A stretch of 64,000 bases of DNA from Flagellimonas eckloniae (GCF_001413955.1 NZ_LCTZ01000002.1:2094501-2158500), one strand, 5' to 3'; counted from the stretch's first letter, positions 51,482 through 62,979 are shown. The notes: a model not told the origin generated them from the sequence alone. A program made the numbers and translations.

Positions 51482-53782
51482 CTATTTGTTCCCTCCCATT
51501 TTTGCTTTTTTTCGTTTCTCACGTTCTTGGGCATCTATAACAGCAACCGCAGCCATATTGACCATTTCATCAACGCTTGCCCCCAATTGCAAAATATGTG
51601 CAGATCTGCGCAGCCCTACCATAATTGGGCCAATAGAATCTGCATTATTCAGTCCTTTTAGAAGCTTATAGGTAATATTTGCTGAATCCAAATTAGGGAA
51701 TATCAACGTATTCACCTTTTTTCCCGCCAACTTTGAAAAAGGAAAATTGTTATGACACAATTCTTGACTCAGTGCAAAATCTGTTTGGATTTCTCCATCG
51801 ACCACCAAATCTGGATTGCGTTCGTGCAAAATTTTAACGGCATCCCTTACTTTTTGCGCATTTGGATGACCTGAAGACCCATAATTGGCATAGGATAACA
51901 TGGCCATTACAGGATTAAATCCAAAATTACTGGCAACATTTGCCGTCATTTGAGCTATTTCGGCCAAATCTTCAGCACTTGGATCTATATTGATTGAGGT
52001 ATCTGCTAAGAATAAAGGTCCTCTTTCGGTAATCATAATATTCACCGTGGACGCATTTTTCACTCCCTTGGCTCGTCCTAAAACTTCAAAAACCGGTTTC
52101 AGTACTTTTGGGTACGATCTGGAATATCCTGAAATCATACCATCAGCATCTCCTTCCAAAAGCATCATTGCACCAAAATAATTGCGCTTGCCCATATTAA
52201 CATTAGCACTATATTTTGTTTCGCCCTTACGCTTTCTGGACTCCCATAATTTAATGGCATATGTAGCCCTAATATCCTTTGACTCGTCAGAACGTGGGTC
52301 TATGATCGGTACTTCGGCATCAAAATCCAATTCCTTTTTTAGGTTTTCAATAGTTTCCCTATCGCCCAGCAAAATTGGTATCGCTATGCCTTCATCATAC
52401 ACAATTTGTGCAGCTTTCATTACATCTAGTAATTCTGCTTCGGCAAAAACAATTCTTTTCGGATTCTGCCTGGCCCTATTGTGCATAAGGCGCACAACTT
52501 TATTGTCATTTCCAGACCTTAGGTATAATTCATCCTCATATTTTTTCCAATCCTGAATTGGAGCCTTTGCCACCCCGCTCTCAATGGCTGCTTTTGCAAC
52601 TGCCGGTGGAATCTTGGTAATCAATCTGGGATCAAAAGGTTTTGGGATTATATAATCTTTGCCAAAAGTCAATCGTGTTGTATCGTAAGCAATATTTACC
52701 TGTTCTGGGACAGGTTCCCGTGTTAGATCCGCCAATGCCCTAACCGCCGCCATTTTCATTGCTTCATTAATTTTTGTTGCCCTAACATCAAGTGCCCCTC
52801 TAAAAATAAATGGAAATCCCAAAACATTGTTCACCTGGTTAGGATGATCGGAACGGCCTGTTGCCATTATAATATCGTCCCTTGTCTTACAGGCAAGATT
52901 ATATTCAATTTCCGGATCGGGATTGGCCATTGCAAAAACAATAGGGTCTTTGGCCATGGACTTGAGCATTTCTGGAGAAAGTATATTGGCTATAGACAAT
53001 CCAATAAATACATCTGCATCCTGCATGGCTTCTTCCAAAGTATCAATCTTTCTATCAGAAGCAAATTCCATTTTTTCTATGGAAAGGTTTTCTCGATCAC
53101 TCCTAATAACACCTTTACTATCCAACATCACAATATTTTCAGCCTTTGCACCAAACGCTTTGTATAATTTAGTGCAGGAAACTGCAGCAGCTCCGGCTCC
53201 ACTTACAACGATTTTGGCTTCGCTAATTTTTCTATGGGTAATTTCCAAGGCATTTAATAACGCAGCAGCAGAAATTATTGCCGTACCATGTTGATCATCA
53301 TGCATTACTGGAATATCAAGTTCTTCCTTGAGCCTACGCTCAATCTCAAACGCTTCAGGAGCCTTAATGTCCTCAAGATTGATGCCTCCAAATGTTGGTG
53401 CTATAGCCTTTACCGTTTCTACAAATTTATCTACATCCGTGGCATCCAATTCAATATCAATACCATCAATATCAGCAAAAATCTTAAAGAGAAGGCTTTT
53501 GCCTTCCATAACGGGTTTGGAAGCTTCCGGGCCTATATTTCCCAATCCCAAAACTGCTGTACCGTTTGAAATTACAGCAACAATATTTCCTTTAGCGGTA
53601 TACTTATAGACATCTTCCTTGTTCTTTTCAATTTCCAAACAAGGGATTGCAACTCCCGGAGAGTAAGCCAATGCCAAATCTCGCTGCGTGGCATAGGGCT
53701 TGGTAGGAACAATTTTTATTTTTCCCGGCTGGGGTTTAGCATGGTATAAGAGTGCTTCCCGACGTTGTTGTTCTTTGTTCAT
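51482..53782 (-). CDS. maeB: NADP-dependent malic enzyme with phosphotransacetylase-like domain
   Basis: The 766-residue fusion protein decarboxylates malate to pyruvate with NADP. The N-terminal malic enzyme part spans about 1-430 ([37 protein letters not shown]; nucleotide-binding [12 protein letters not shown]). The C-terminal part (about 435-760) resembles phosphate acetyltransferase ([27 protein letters not shown]); in this fused family it is thought to regulate activity by binding acetyl-CoA and usually lacks transferase activity. Length is standard for MaeB. Confidence 0.95.
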   Translation of the reverse strand: MNKEQQRREALLYHAKPQPGKIKIVPTKPYATQRDLALAYSPGVAIPCLEIEKNKEDVYKYTAKGNIVAVISNGTAVLGLGNIGPEASKPVMEGKSLLFKIFADIDGIDIELDATDVDKFVETVKAIAPTFGGINLEDIKAPEAFEIERRLKEELDIPVMHDDQHGTAIISAAALLNALEITHRKISEAKIVVSGAGAAAVSCTKLYKAFGAKAENIVMLDSKGVIRSDRENLSIEKMEFASDRKIDTLEEAMQDADVFIGLSIANILSPEMLKSMAKDPIVFAMANPDPEIEYNLACKTRDDIIMATGRSDHPNQVNNVLGFPFIFRGALDVRATKINEAMKMAAVRALADLTREPVPEQVNIAYDTTRLTFGKDYIIPKPFDPRLITKIPPAVAKAAIESGVAKAPIQDWKKYEDELYLRSGNDNKVVRLMHNRARQNPKRIVFAEAELLDVMKAAQIVYDEGIAIPILLGDRETIENLKKELDFDAEVPIIDPRSDESKDIRATYAIKLWESRKRKGETKYSANVNMGKRNYFGAMMLLEGDADGMISGYSRSYPKVLKPVFEVLGRAKGVKNASTVNIMITERGPLFLADTSINIDPSAEDLAEIAQMTANVASNFGFNPVMAMLSYANYGSSGHPNAQKVRDAVKILHERNPDLVVDGEIQTDFALSQELCHNNFPFSKLAGKKVNTLIFPNLDSANITYKLLKGLNNADSIGPIMVGLRRSAHILQLGASVDEMVNMAAVAVIDAQEREKRKKAKMGGNK

Positions 53783-53844
53783 TTATACAGATTGAAGGTG
53801 TAAATTTATACCTTATTCTTTGGATTAAGGTTACAATAATCCCA

Positions 53845-53874
53845 AATAAAAAGACGCCAATAGTAAGTGGCGCC
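53845..53874 (-). terminator. Intrinsic terminator of the sodium/solute symporter gene
   Basis: On the minus strand GGCGCCA and TGGCGTC pair (one G-U) around an 8-base loop and are followed by CTTTTTATTT. It lies 25 bp past the symporter stop. Confidence 0.78.
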
Positions 53875-53898
53875 CAATTATATAATTCTTATCCCTAT

Positions 53899-55617
53899 CT
53901 ACCAAAAGTAACCTACAATAATTGAGGTAACTACAAGCAATATAATTGCCAAATATCTGTAGTTTTTATACCATGGCAATCCCTTTAATTCTTCTGTTTC
54001 CTCAGCAAACATTTCCTTCTTATAGGTGTACTCCGCTACTTTTTGAGCATCAGGTTGTCCCGTAGATAAACTAACCACCACATGGGTTAGAATGCTAATC
54101 ACAAATAATAGATTTGCTTTTGCGAGAAAATGGAATTCATTTATATAAGGTGAAATATCATAGCTAGCAGATAAAATCATAAAGACCGCAGCGGCTCCAC
54201 CAACAAGTAAACTCATAAATGCCCCATTTGCATTCGCCCTTTTCCAAAACAACCCTAATATAAATGCTGAAACAACCGGTGGACTGGTAAAAGCAATTAC
54301 CAATTGAAGATATCCCCAGAGCGAATCACTTACTCGTTCTATGAAGGGTACCCAAGCAGAAGCAAGGACAACCAATATCAATGTGGCTATTTGCCCGGCC
54401 CTTACCAATTGCTTGCTGGTCATTTCTGGACGTAATTGTTTTACAAAATCCATTGTAATAAGTGTTGATGCCGAGTTAAATGTTGCGGAAACGGAAGACA
54501 TCATTGCTGCTAACAATCCTGCCACCACCAGACCTAATATACCTGTAGGCAAAAGTTGGAACAACAATACCGGATAGGTAAGGTTAGGGCAATCCACAAG
54601 GTTTTCACACATACCCCCATCTGCCAAGGGATAGTTTAAGCCTGAAATATCCAAAGTACTGAAAAGCAAAAGAGCCAGCACCCCAGGCACTACCATTATA
54701 AAGATTACAGGAAGTTTTAACAACCCAGCGAACAATGCACCCCAACGACCATGGTTAAGGTCTTTTGCCCCTAATACACGCTGGACCATGAATTGGTTAT
54801 TGGCCCAAAAATAAAAGCCCAAAAGTGGAACCCCTGTCAGAAGCCCCCACCAAGGCATAAACTCATCGTTATTGGGACGTACCAAACTAAATACTTCACC
54901 CGAATTTGAGGGGATGAATTTCCCTTCGGCAGCTCGATCACCAAAATTAACATCACCAGAAGCCAAAGCTGCATCCAACTTGGACATCATACCACTCCAT
55001 CCGCCACCAAGTTCATCAAATGCAAAATAAGTAAGCAAACATGAACCTATAATCAACAATACGGCCTGAATTACTTCTGTTTGAATAACCGAGTTTAACC
55101 CCCCTGGGATGGTGTATGCTGCCGCAGCAACTGCCAAACCTATTATAATATATGTGGAATCAACATCTGGAAATAATAGTTTCAACACAATGCTCCCTAC
55201 ATAAAGTCCTGCAGCAGTATCTACCAATACATTACCTACAATTGTAATTAAAGAAAAGTAATATCTGGATCTTTTATCATAACGCCTTTGCATAAATTCC
55301 GGCATGGTGTAAACTCCAGATTTCAAGTAAAAAGGTAAGAAAAATATAGAGAAGAAAATCAAGATTACAACGGCATACCACTCGTAGTTGTATACATTAA
55401 CATTTGTCTGAAAACCATCAGAAGCCAAACCTACCAAAGTAGAACTTGAAATGTTTGCAGAAAACAACGCTATCCCCACAATGGGCCATGTCATTGTTCT
55501 ACCACCTAAAAAATAATCTTCTGAACTGCTTCTTTTTGATTTTGATATTCCGTAAATAATTATTCCTACCAGATATACAAGAATCACAATAATATCTAGG
55601 GTCTGTAATCCACTCAT
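53899..55617 (-). CDS. Sodium:solute symporter family transporter
   Basis: The 572-residue inner-membrane protein has about 14 hydrophobic helices and the SSS signature (GGRTMTWPIVGIALFSANISSSTLVGLA; YTIPGGLNSVIQTEVIQ). The closest look-alikes are sodium/sugar symporters (SGLT type), with GLNSV and the helix-8 sodium-site region NPATTR-side strand MMSSVSATFNSASTLITMDF. Substrate, probably a sugar or polyol, cannot be fixed. It is a single gene with its own terminator. Confidence 0.92.
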   Translation of the reverse strand: MSGLQTLDIIVILVYLVGIIIYGISKSKRSSSEDYFLGGRTMTWPIVGIALFSANISSSTLVGLASDGFQTNVNVYNYEWYAVVILIFFSIFFLPFYLKSGVYTMPEFMQRRYDKRSRYYFSLITIVGNVLVDTAAGLYVGSIVLKLLFPDVDSTYIIIGLAVAAAAYTIPGGLNSVIQTEVIQAVLLIIGSCLLTYFAFDELGGGWSGMMSKLDAALASGDVNFGDRAAEGKFIPSNSGEVFSLVRPNNDEFMPWWGLLTGVPLLGFYFWANNQFMVQRVLGAKDLNHGRWGALFAGLLKLPVIFIMVVPGVLALLLFSTLDISGLNYPLADGGMCENLVDCPNLTYPVLLFQLLPTGILGLVVAGLLAAMMSSVSATFNSASTLITMDFVKQLRPEMTSKQLVRAGQIATLILVVLASAWVPFIERVSDSLWGYLQLVIAFTSPPVVSAFILGLFWKRANANGAFMSLLVGGAAAVFMILSASYDISPYINEFHFLAKANLLFVISILTHVVVSLSTGQPDAQKVAEYTYKKEMFAEETEELKGLPWYKNYRYLAIILLVVTSIIVGYFW

Positions 55618-55823
55618 GGTTTTTCTTAATTTAGTTAGTTTAGGTTCAAATCGTTCAAAATCTCAATGAGGAAAAATCAAAAAATTAGATTATGATAAAT
55701 TTGATAGTCTATTTTTGAGAAAATCACAGTATGAACAGCTACCAATATAGTATTTTTAATTTTTTCTTAAAAAAAACTTAACACCAAATACCTTGGCAGA
55801 TTGAACGAAATCGATGTAGTTGG

Positions 55824-56750
55824 TTATGTGGATTTCAAAAAATTGATATTTCGCTGTAAACCAGAGAATTTTGTACGCTTTACTGCTGACTTTTTAAACA
55901 CTTTTTTAAAGACATCTTCGGTAATTTCTTCCCAATCTTTTTTGGTCATGGATAGCAGTTCTGGATTTGGATTAAAGAGTGGTTCATTATGCGATTTTGA
56001 AAAACGGTTCCACGGACAAACATCTTGGCAGACATCACAACCAAACATCCAATCATCAAATTTTCCTTGGAACTCATTAGGAATTTCATTCTTTAATTCA
56101 ATAGTAAAATAAGAAATGCATTTACTCCCATCCACTACATATGGTTCCACAATGGCTTCGGTTGGGCAGGCATCAATGCAGGCGGTACATGTACCACAAT
56201 GATCAGTGACAGGAGTATCATAATCCAACTCTAAATCAACAATCAATTCAGCAATAAAATAAAAAGATCCAACTTGTTGGGTAAGCAGGTTACTATGCTT
56301 GCCTATCCATCCCAATCCACTTTTAGCAGCCCATGCTTTATCCAAAACTGGAGCTGAATCCACAAAAGCGCGACCATGAACTTCTCCAATATCTTGCTGG
56401 ATAAAATTAAGGAGGCTTTTTAATTTGCCCTTTATTACAAAGTGATAGTCCGTACCATAGGCGTATTTCGAAATCTTATAGGCATTCGGATTTTGTTCTT
56501 CGGAAGGATGGTAATTTAGGAGTAAGGAAATTACGGATTTTGAGCCTTCAACCAATTTGGTTGGATCTAAACGTTTGTCAAAATGGTTTTCCATATACCG
56601 CATCTCACCATGCCTATTTTGGTTGAGCCACTTTTCCAATCGTGGTGCTTCTTCTTCCAGAAATTCAGCTTTGGAAACACCGCAAGACAAAAAACCGAGG
56701 CGTTTGGCTTCGGTTTTGATAAGTTTCGTATAGGTAGTTTTTAGACTCAA
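55824..56750 (-). CDS. queG: Epoxyqueuosine reductase
   Basis: QueG makes queuosine in tRNA anticodons by reducing epoxyqueuosine with cobalamin and two [4Fe-4S] clusters. Cluster ligands are in [16 protein letters not shown] (about 190-205) and [13 protein letters not shown] (about 240-252). The N-terminal corrinoid-binding domain ([20 protein letters not shown] region and [24 protein letters not shown]) is intact. At 308 residues this is the short form without the C-terminal HEAT-like extension. It starts 1 bp after the ruvB stop, so they are co-transcribed. Confidence 0.95.
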   Translation of the reverse strand: MSLKTTYTKLIKTEAKRLGFLSCGVSKAEFLEEEAPRLEKWLNQNRHGEMRYMENHFDKRLDPTKLVEGSKSVISLLLNYHPSEEQNPNAYKISKYAYGTDYHFVIKGKLKSLLNFIQQDIGEVHGRAFVDSAPVLDKAWAAKSGLGWIGKHSNLLTQQVGSFYFIAELIVDLELDYDTPVTDHCGTCTACIDACPTEAIVEPYVVDGSKCISYFTIELKNEIPNEFQGKFDDWMFGCDVCQDVCPWNRFSKSHNEPLFNPNPELLSMTKKDWEEITEDVFKKVFKKSAVKRTKFSGLQRNINFLKST

Positions 56751-56751
56751 A

Positions 56752-57774
56752 TTAAAACAACCCTCCTTGTGTTGCCCCTTTGATTCTGCCTAAATGTTTA
56801 TAGGCCAGTTCGGTCACTTCCCGTCCTCTTGGAGTTCGCATGATAAATCCTTGCTGTATCAGAAAAGGCTCGTAAACTTCTTCAATGGTTTCAGCACTTT
56901 CAGAAACTGCCGTAGCCAAAGTTGTAATACCTACTGGCCCTCCTTTAAACTTATCGATGATAGTAGTTAAAATTTTATTGTCCATTTCATCCAGACCATG
57001 GGCATCTACATTTAGGGCTTTTAAACTGAACTTTGAAATATCCATATCTATATTCCCATTGCCTTTAATCTGGGCAAAATCCCGAACCCTTCGTAAAAGG
57101 GCATTACAAATTCTTGGGGTTCCTCTGCTTCTGCCGGCAATTTCTATTGCCGCTTCATTTGTAATGGGAACTTTTAGAATCTCAGCACTTCGTTCAACAA
57201 TGGTCGATAAAAGTTCTGTATTGTAATATTGTAATCGGCTTTGGATACCAAATCGTGCTCGCATTGGCGCTGTCAATAGACCTGAACGCGTTGTAGCCCC
57301 CACTAAAGTGAATGGACTTAAATTGATTTGAACGGTTCTGGCATTTGGCCCTGTCTCTATCATGATATCAATCTTGTAATCCTCCATGGCGGAGTACAAA
57401 TATTCTTCCACAATGGGACTTAAACGATGAATCTCATCTATGAACAGAACATCCCGTTCTTCAAGATTGGTCAATAGTCCTGCCAAATCACCTGGTTTGT
57501 CCAAAACAGGACCAGAAGTAATCTTTATACCCACTCCCAATTCATTGGCCAAAATATGTGCAAGTGTGGTTTTTCCCAAACCTGGCGGACCATGGAACAA
57601 TGTATGATCTAGAGCCTCGTCGCGTAGATTAGCCGCCTGGACAAAAATCTTCAAATTCTCCAACACCTGCTCCTGACCCGTAAAATCATCAAAGGTAATG
57701 GGCCTCAATGCTCTTTCAATATCAAGCTCTTCTTGAGAGAAATTCTCAGGTGTAGGGTCTAGATTTTCATTCAT
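56752..57774 (-). CDS. ruvB: Holliday junction branch migration ATPase RuvB
   Basis: The 340-residue AAA+ motor drives branch migration with RuvA. The Walker A motif GPPGLGKTT is at about 62-70, Walker [12 protein letters not shown] follows, sensor 1 lies in [10 protein letters not shown], and the C-terminal winged helix ends [19 protein letters not shown]. Length is normal. It is the first gene of the ruvB-queG unit, divergent from the acyl-CoA oxidase-like gene across 148 bp. Confidence 0.97.
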   Translation of the reverse strand: MNENLDPTPENFSQEELDIERALRPITFDDFTGQEQVLENLKIFVQAANLRDEALDHTLFHGPPGLGKTTLAHILANELGVGIKITSGPVLDKPGDLAGLLTNLEERDVLFIDEIHRLSPIVEEYLYSAMEDYKIDIMIETGPNARTVQINLSPFTLVGATTRSGLLTAPMRARFGIQSRLQYYNTELLSTIVERSAEILKVPITNEAAIEIAGRSRGTPRICNALLRRVRDFAQIKGNGNIDMDISKFSLKALNVDAHGLDEMDNKILTTIIDKFKGGPVGITTLATAVSESAETIEEVYEPFLIQQGFIMRTPRGREVTELAYKHLGRIKGATQGGLF

Positions 57775-57922
57775 ATCCTAACAAATATAGTTGAAAACCA
57801 GATGTGCTAGAAACCATTTTATCTAAAATGCTGAAGTATAGGAATTGAAGTATCTATCTTAAAATTCTATACCTTAAATTAGTTACGTCAAAAAAAATAC
57901 TATTTCTTCAACTTAGCGTTTT

Positions 57923-60187
57923 ATGGTTAAATCCGATTATTCCTTAGGCATTCTGCAATACATCCCTTTTTTTTATGTCATCTGGTCCGATGATTTACTT
58001 TCGGCCTCCGAAATATCCGTAGTCAAAAAAACAATTGAGTTGGACGCAGCGCTTAATGTTGATGAAAAAAATCAACTTTCACGTTGGTTGGACCGGGAGA
58101 ACCCGCCTGCTGATAACGTATTGAAAAGTTGGAAACACACCATATCAAATTCCAATGTTAAATTGATTGAAAGTGATACCTATCCACTAACATCACTAAG
58201 TCAACGCTTCGGGAATTTACAATGTGATAATTGCGATTTCAACGACCATTTAAAACATATTGAAATTAATTTGGGGATACAACCCAACCATTACAATCAT
58301 TTATTCGATGTTGAAGTCATACACCATAAATCATCCAATTTTTATGATTCCAACGCACTTGATACTATTTTAAAAGGGCCACATTCTATGGCGGTCGATG
58401 ATTTTCGTGATATTCTGAATCAACCTATTTTTCAATGGGATGTTCTTAGAAACAAAGAAGATTTTAGAGGAAAAGTATTGCAGCAGGTTCAGTTATTAGG
58501 CGACAAGGGTTATGGTGCCATGGCGTTCAGTCCAGAATATGGCGGAACCGGAAATATGCCAGCTTATGCAGCAATTTTTGAACACCTTATGTTTGTTGAT
58601 GGCAGCCTAGCGATAAAATTTGGGGTTCAATTTGGACTTTTTGGGGGTAGCATTCAAAAATTGGGTACTAAAAAACATCATGACCAATACTTGACCGATA
58701 CAGGCAAGGCAAAACTGTTGGGTTGTTTTGCAATGACGGAAACTGGACACGGTTCCAATGTTAGAGGTATTAAAACCACAGCCACTTATGACAAAAAAAA
58801 CGACTCAATTATAATTCATACGCCAGGCAAAAACGACAATAAAGAATATATTGGCAATGCGCTGCACTCAACCATGGCATCCGTTTTTGCACAGTTGATT
58901 GTGGATGGCAAGAATGAAGGAGTCCATGCCATTTTGGTTCCTGTACGGGATAAAAACAATACTATATTGAATGGTATCACGATTGAAGACAATGGCTATA
59001 AACTTGGCTTAAACGGTGTTGACAATGGTAAAATTTGGTTTAACCAAGTTGCTGTTCCTCGTGAAAATTTATTGAACAAATACGGCGAAATCAGAGATGA
59101 TGGAACTTACTTTTCAGCAATCAAGAACCCCAATAAACGATTTTTCACCATGCTCGGCACTTTGGTTGGTGGCCGTATATGCGTAGCAAAAGGAGGCGTT
59201 GGTGGTGCAAAAATGGCATTGACCATTGCGGTTAAGCATGCCTTGAACAGAAGGCAATTCAATGACAGCGTAAAGGTTCAGGAAGATCTTATTATGGATT
59301 ACCCTACGCATCAATTACGACTTACTCCTGCAATTGCAAGTGCATATATTTATCATGTTACTTTGGAGGAAATGATGAAACGATACAGCGATGATTCACA
59401 ACCTGATAAAAGAAAAATAGAAACCCAAGTCGCTGGCCTTAAATCCATCATTACCTGGTTTGCAAATGACACCATTCAAGAGTGTAGAGAAGCTTGTGGT
59501 GGAAAAGGGTATCTATTGGAAAATAGAATTGCAGACCTAAAAGGGGATGTGGATATATTTACCACTTTTGAAGGGGACAATAACGTTTTACTTCAATTGG
59601 CAGCCAAAGGGGTTTTATCGGATTTTAAAGCGGAATTCAATAGTGCTGGTTTTACTTCGGTTTTAAAATTATTGCGAAGCCAACTTGCAGATAAATTGAG
59701 TACCATCAATCCTATTTATTCGAATAAAGTGGACAAGGAACATCTATATAATCCAAAATTTCACCGGCATGCATTTAATTATAGAACCCGCAGACTTACC
59801 TATACATTGGCCATGCGTATACGAAGTTATATCAAAAAAGGGATTCCATCCTATCAAGCGTTTTTAAAAGTCCAGACCCATTTGCTGGCTTTGGGAAAAG
59901 CTTATAGTGTAGAATTGGCCTACGAGATATACAATGAATTTTGTGCTTCGGTTACCGATAAAAAGCATAAAATTTTATTGGATAAGCTGGGAACACTTTA
60001 TGCATTGCACCAACTTCATGCTGATACGGGTTGGTTTTTGGAGCAGGGGTATTTTAGTGGAACTAAATCCAAAGCAATTCGGCAACGCGTAGAACGCTTG
60101 TCCACTGAACTTCGCCCGCACGTTGAAGTTTTGGTAGATGGGTTTGGTATACCGGAACACTGCATTACCGCTCCAATCGCCAAATAG
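57923..60187 (+). CDS. Acyl-CoA dehydrogenase/oxidase family enzyme
   Basis: This 754-residue FAD enzyme should oxidise acyl-CoA thioesters to 2-enoyl-CoA. An N-terminal stretch of about 140 residues precedes the usual fold. The FAD-binding core has YGAMAFSPEYGGTGNM, CFAMTETGHGSNVRGIKTTATYD and LGGRICVAKGG-like loops. The catalytic-type base lies in TTFEGDNNVLLQ (Glu550), the acyl-CoA-oxidase pattern rather than the short-chain dehydrogenase one. A C-terminal ACOX-like domain follows. Length and motif favour the peroxisomal-type acyl-CoA oxidase relatives found in Bacteroidota; whether it uses oxygen or an electron-transfer flavoprotein is undecided. It is divergent from ruvB. Confidence 0.88.
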   Translation: MVKSDYSLGILQYIPFFYVIWSDDLLSASEISVVKKTIELDAALNVDEKNQLSRWLDRENPPADNVLKSWKHTISNSNVKLIESDTYPLTSLSQRFGNLQCDNCDFNDHLKHIEINLGIQPNHYNHLFDVEVIHHKSSNFYDSNALDTILKGPHSMAVDDFRDILNQPIFQWDVLRNKEDFRGKVLQQVQLLGDKGYGAMAFSPEYGGTGNMPAYAAIFEHLMFVDGSLAIKFGVQFGLFGGSIQKLGTKKHHDQYLTDTGKAKLLGCFAMTETGHGSNVRGIKTTATYDKKNDSIIIHTPGKNDNKEYIGNALHSTMASVFAQLIVDGKNEGVHAILVPVRDKNNTILNGITIEDNGYKLGLNGVDNGKIWFNQVAVPRENLLNKYGEIRDDGTYFSAIKNPNKRFFTMLGTLVGGRICVAKGGVGGAKMALTIAVKHALNRRQFNDSVKVQEDLIMDYPTHQLRLTPAIASAYIYHVTLEEMMKRYSDDSQPDKRKIETQVAGLKSIITWFANDTIQECREACGGKGYLLENRIADLKGDVDIFTTFEGDNNVLLQLAAKGVLSDFKAEFNSAGFTSVLKLLRSQLADKLSTINPIYSNKVDKEHLYNPKFHRHAFNYRTRRLTYTLAMRIRSYIKKGIPSYQAFLKVQTHLLALGKAYSVELAYEIYNEFCASVTDKKHKILLDKLGTLYALHQLHADTGWFLEQGYFSGTKSKAIRQRVERLSTELRPHVEVLVDGFGIPEHCITAPIAK

Positions 60188-60193
60188 TGCAAC

Positions 60194-61018
60194 TCACTCT
60201 ACCTTCTTAATGAGTTGGGAAGTATCCAAAAACTCAAGAATTGTAATTTTAGGGTTCCCATATAGGTAAACCCTGGAATTTCCTTTGGCGGAGAGCTCTA
60301 AATCACGGTACGCGTACATGCGCGCGTTTGCCGTATTTTCAAGCTTCGCATGTATTGTTCCCGCTTCCATTTTCTCGCCTTTGTATTTTGAATTTCCAGT
60401 TAGGTCAATTGCTATTCTATCTGAGGTCCCTTCGTAAGTCAAAGATCCATTCCCATCCAAATCAACCACACTCACTTCATTTACGGAATAGATGTAAGCT
60501 TCAGCTCTATTGGTCAATCCAACATTCAGTGAGTCAACATCTACGTTAAAGTCTCCTTTGCTATTATCTTCCAAATTAATATCCATTACCGCAGCGCTTG
60601 CCTTTAAATTCAGTCTGGCATCTGCAAAGGCATCAACAAACAACTCATCGCTATTTATAATATCATCTGAGATAATGCTACCCTCTTTAACAGTGATTGC
60701 CCTTAGTTCTGTATAATTTATCGTAATGTCAAATTGCTTTTTGGCAGTTACATCATAGAAAGCACTTACCACCAACGTGCTATCCTCTACCCTAAATTTC
60801 AAGATGTCTATCAAATTATCATCCGCCACAATAGTATACCCTGGACCAAAGGATTTTTTCAATTTGATATCTAGATTGTCGTTAAGTTGAATTGCATTAA
60901 AAGCAGGTAGTTCCTCGTTCACCTCGGAAACAATTCGACTTCCTTTTATTTTGGGTTTGCGTTGTGCCAGCACCATTACTTGGCACAACAATAGAAGTAA
61001 TACTATAAGATTTTTCAC
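60194..61018 (-). CDS. Head GIN domain (DUF2807) secreted protein
   Basis: This protein of about 274 residues has a signal peptide (KNLIVLLLLLCQVMVLAQ) followed by a right-handed beta-helix-like DUF2807 domain (about 45-235), recognised by repeated short strands such as VDAFADARLNLKASAAVMDINLEDNSKGDFNVDVDSL and VDLDGNGSLTYEGTSDRIAIDLTGNS. The frame opens at TTG 61072, but a GTG at 61018 starts just before the signal peptide and is preferred. Function of the family is unknown; such proteins are common in Bacteroidota envelopes. It is convergent with the acyl-CoA oxidase-like gene, with 6 bp between the stops. Confidence 0.82.
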   Translation of the reverse strand: MKNLIVLLLLLCQVMVLAQRKPKIKGSRIVSEVNEELPAFNAIQLNDNLDIKLKKSFGPGYTIVADDNLIDILKFRVEDSTLVVSAFYDVTAKKQFDITINYTELRAITVKEGSIISDDIINSDELFVDAFADARLNLKASAAVMDINLEDNSKGDFNVDVDSLNVGLTNRAEAYIYSVNEVSVVDLDGNGSLTYEGTSDRIAIDLTGNSKYKGEKMEAGTIHAKLENTANARMYAYRDLELSAKGNSRVYLYGNPKITILEFLDTSQLIKKVE

Positions 61019-61082
61019 AAGTGTTTGATTTAAGGTTCTTAAAGATATTACAAATAACAATTGCCGTACCAAACTCCATAAA

Positions 61083-61112
61083 CAAAAAACCCATCCGAGT
61101 GGGATGGGTTTT
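61083..61112 (-). terminator. Intrinsic terminator after oxidase subunit I
   Basis: AAAACCCATCC and GGATGGGTTTT pair perfectly around a GAGTG loop, and the minus strand continues with TTTTTTG. It follows the ctaD stop by 15 bp and closes the subunit II-subunit I transcript. Confidence 0.9.
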
Positions 61113-61126
61113 CTTTATGTAAAGTT

Positions 61127-62938
61127 TTAATGATTCAGTTCTTCTTCATTGTCCTGAAGCGGAACGGTCTGTGGAACAAAATCCTGACCCGGAAGAATAT
61201 ACTCACCATTTTCATGTGTTTTACTATAGTCATATGCCCAACGGTGTACATGTGGAATTGCACCTGGCCAGTTACCATGAATATGTTCCTGTGGAGCTGT
61301 CCATTCCAAAGTAGTGGCTTTCCATGGATTTAAGGGGCCTTTTTTTCCGTAGAAAATACTTCTAATAAAATTGAAGGCAAATACCAATTGTGCACCTGCA
61401 GTTATTATTGCAAAAACCGTCATCAATACCTGAACATTGGTAAGTTCATCAAACATTGGAAACGCTGTATTCTCATAATATCTTCGAGGTACACCGGCCA
61501 TACCCACAAAATGCATTGGGAAGAATATTCCATATGATCCAATGGCCGTAATCCAAAAGTGGACATAGCCTAAGTTTTTGTTCATCATCTTACCTTCGAA
61601 CATTTTAGGGAACCAATGGTAAACCCCTGCAAAAAGTCCGTACAATGCTGATATACCCATTACCAAGTGGAAGTGGGCCACTACAAAATACGTATCATGT
61701 ACATTAATGTCCAATGTACTATCACCCAATATTATACCGGTAAGACCACCTGTAATAAAGGTTGACACCATTCCTATTGAAAAAAGCATTCCAGGGTTTA
61801 GTTGCAGATTTCCTTTCCATAAGGTAGTAATCCAGTTGAATGCTTTTACTGCTGATGGAATGGCAATCAATAATGTTGTAAATGTAAAGACAGACCCCAA
61901 AAACGGGTTCATCCCTGAAATGAACATATGGTGTCCCCAAACAATGGTCGATAAGAATGCAATGGCCAAAATAGAGGCAATCATTGCTCTATATCCAAAG
62001 ATAGGTTTACGAGCGTTAACAGCCATTACTTCGGACACTATCCCCATAGCTGGTAGAATAACAATGTATACTTCTGGATGACCCAAGAACCAAAATAAGT
62101 GTTCAAACAATACTGGTGATCCTCCTTGATAGTGTAATACTTCTCCTTGAATAAAAATATCTGATAGGAAAAATGATGTTCCAAAACTTCTGTCCATAAT
62201 CAACAGCAATGCTGCGGAAAGTAGCACTGGGAAAGAAATTACCCCAATTACAGCTGTCACAAAAAACGCCCAAATGGTCAAAGGTAAACGCGTCATTGAC
62301 ATTCCCTTTGTTCTTAGGTTAAGGACAGTAACTATATAGTTCAATGAACCCAATAGGGATGATGCAATAAATATTGCCATAGAAACCAACCAGAGTGTCA
62401 TACCTGCTCCGGAGCCCGGTTGCGCCATTGGCAATGCACTAAGTGGAGGGTAAATAGTCCATCCAGCTGCTGCAGGACCTGCTTCAACAAACAATGAAAT
62501 CACCATGATAACGGCAGATACAAAGAACATCCAAAAGGAAAGCATATTCAGGAAGCCTGAGGCCATGTCACGAGCGCCAATCTGCAATGGAATCAATAAA
62601 TTACTAAAAGTACCACTCAACCCAGCAGTAAGCACAAAGAAGACCATAATAGTACCGTGCATGGTAACCAATGCCAGGTAAATGTCAGCATCCATAACTC
62701 CACCAGGAGCCCATTTCCCTAGAAACGCTTCAAAGACGGAAAAAGATTCCCCAGGCCATGCCAATTGCATTCTAAATAGCAATGACATTGCAATTCCGAT
62801 GAAGCCCATAATCAAAACACCCGTAATAAGATATTGCTTAGCAATCATCTTATGGTCTTGACTGAAGATGTATTTGGTAACGAAGGTTTCTTTATGATGA
62901 TGTCCGTGATCCTCGTGTCCGTGTTCAGTAGCTGACAT
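61127..62938 (-). CDS. ctaD: Cytochrome c oxidase subunit I
   Basis: The 603-residue catalytic subunit reduces oxygen and pumps protons in the inner membrane. It carries heme and copper ligands across 12 helices: the low-spin heme His near TMHGTIMVFF, the CuB His and the Tyr-crosslink segment FLGHPEVYIVILP, the paired histidines in VWGHHMFISGM, and the HFHLVMG heme ligand region. The first 20 residues are His-rich (HGHEDHGHHHKE), possibly involved in metal handling. The C-terminal tail is hydrophilic. The gene follows subunit II by 41 bp. Confidence 0.97.
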   Translation of the reverse strand: MSATEHGHEDHGHHHKETFVTKYIFSQDHKMIAKQYLITGVLIMGFIGIAMSLLFRMQLAWPGESFSVFEAFLGKWAPGGVMDADIYLALVTMHGTIMVFFVLTAGLSGTFSNLLIPLQIGARDMASGFLNMLSFWMFFVSAVIMVISLFVEAGPAAAGWTIYPPLSALPMAQPGSGAGMTLWLVSMAIFIASSLLGSLNYIVTVLNLRTKGMSMTRLPLTIWAFFVTAVIGVISFPVLLSAALLLIMDRSFGTSFFLSDIFIQGEVLHYQGGSPVLFEHLFWFLGHPEVYIVILPAMGIVSEVMAVNARKPIFGYRAMIASILAIAFLSTIVWGHHMFISGMNPFLGSVFTFTTLLIAIPSAVKAFNWITTLWKGNLQLNPGMLFSIGMVSTFITGGLTGIILGDSTLDINVHDTYFVVAHFHLVMGISALYGLFAGVYHWFPKMFEGKMMNKNLGYVHFWITAIGSYGIFFPMHFVGMAGVPRRYYENTAFPMFDELTNVQVLMTVFAIITAGAQLVFAFNFIRSIFYGKKGPLNPWKATTLEWTAPQEHIHGNWPGAIPHVHRWAYDYSKTHENGEYILPGQDFVPQTVPLQDNEEELNH

Positions 62939-62979
62939 AATCTTTTTAAATTTTATTATAGTTCTTTTCCTAGCCTAAC

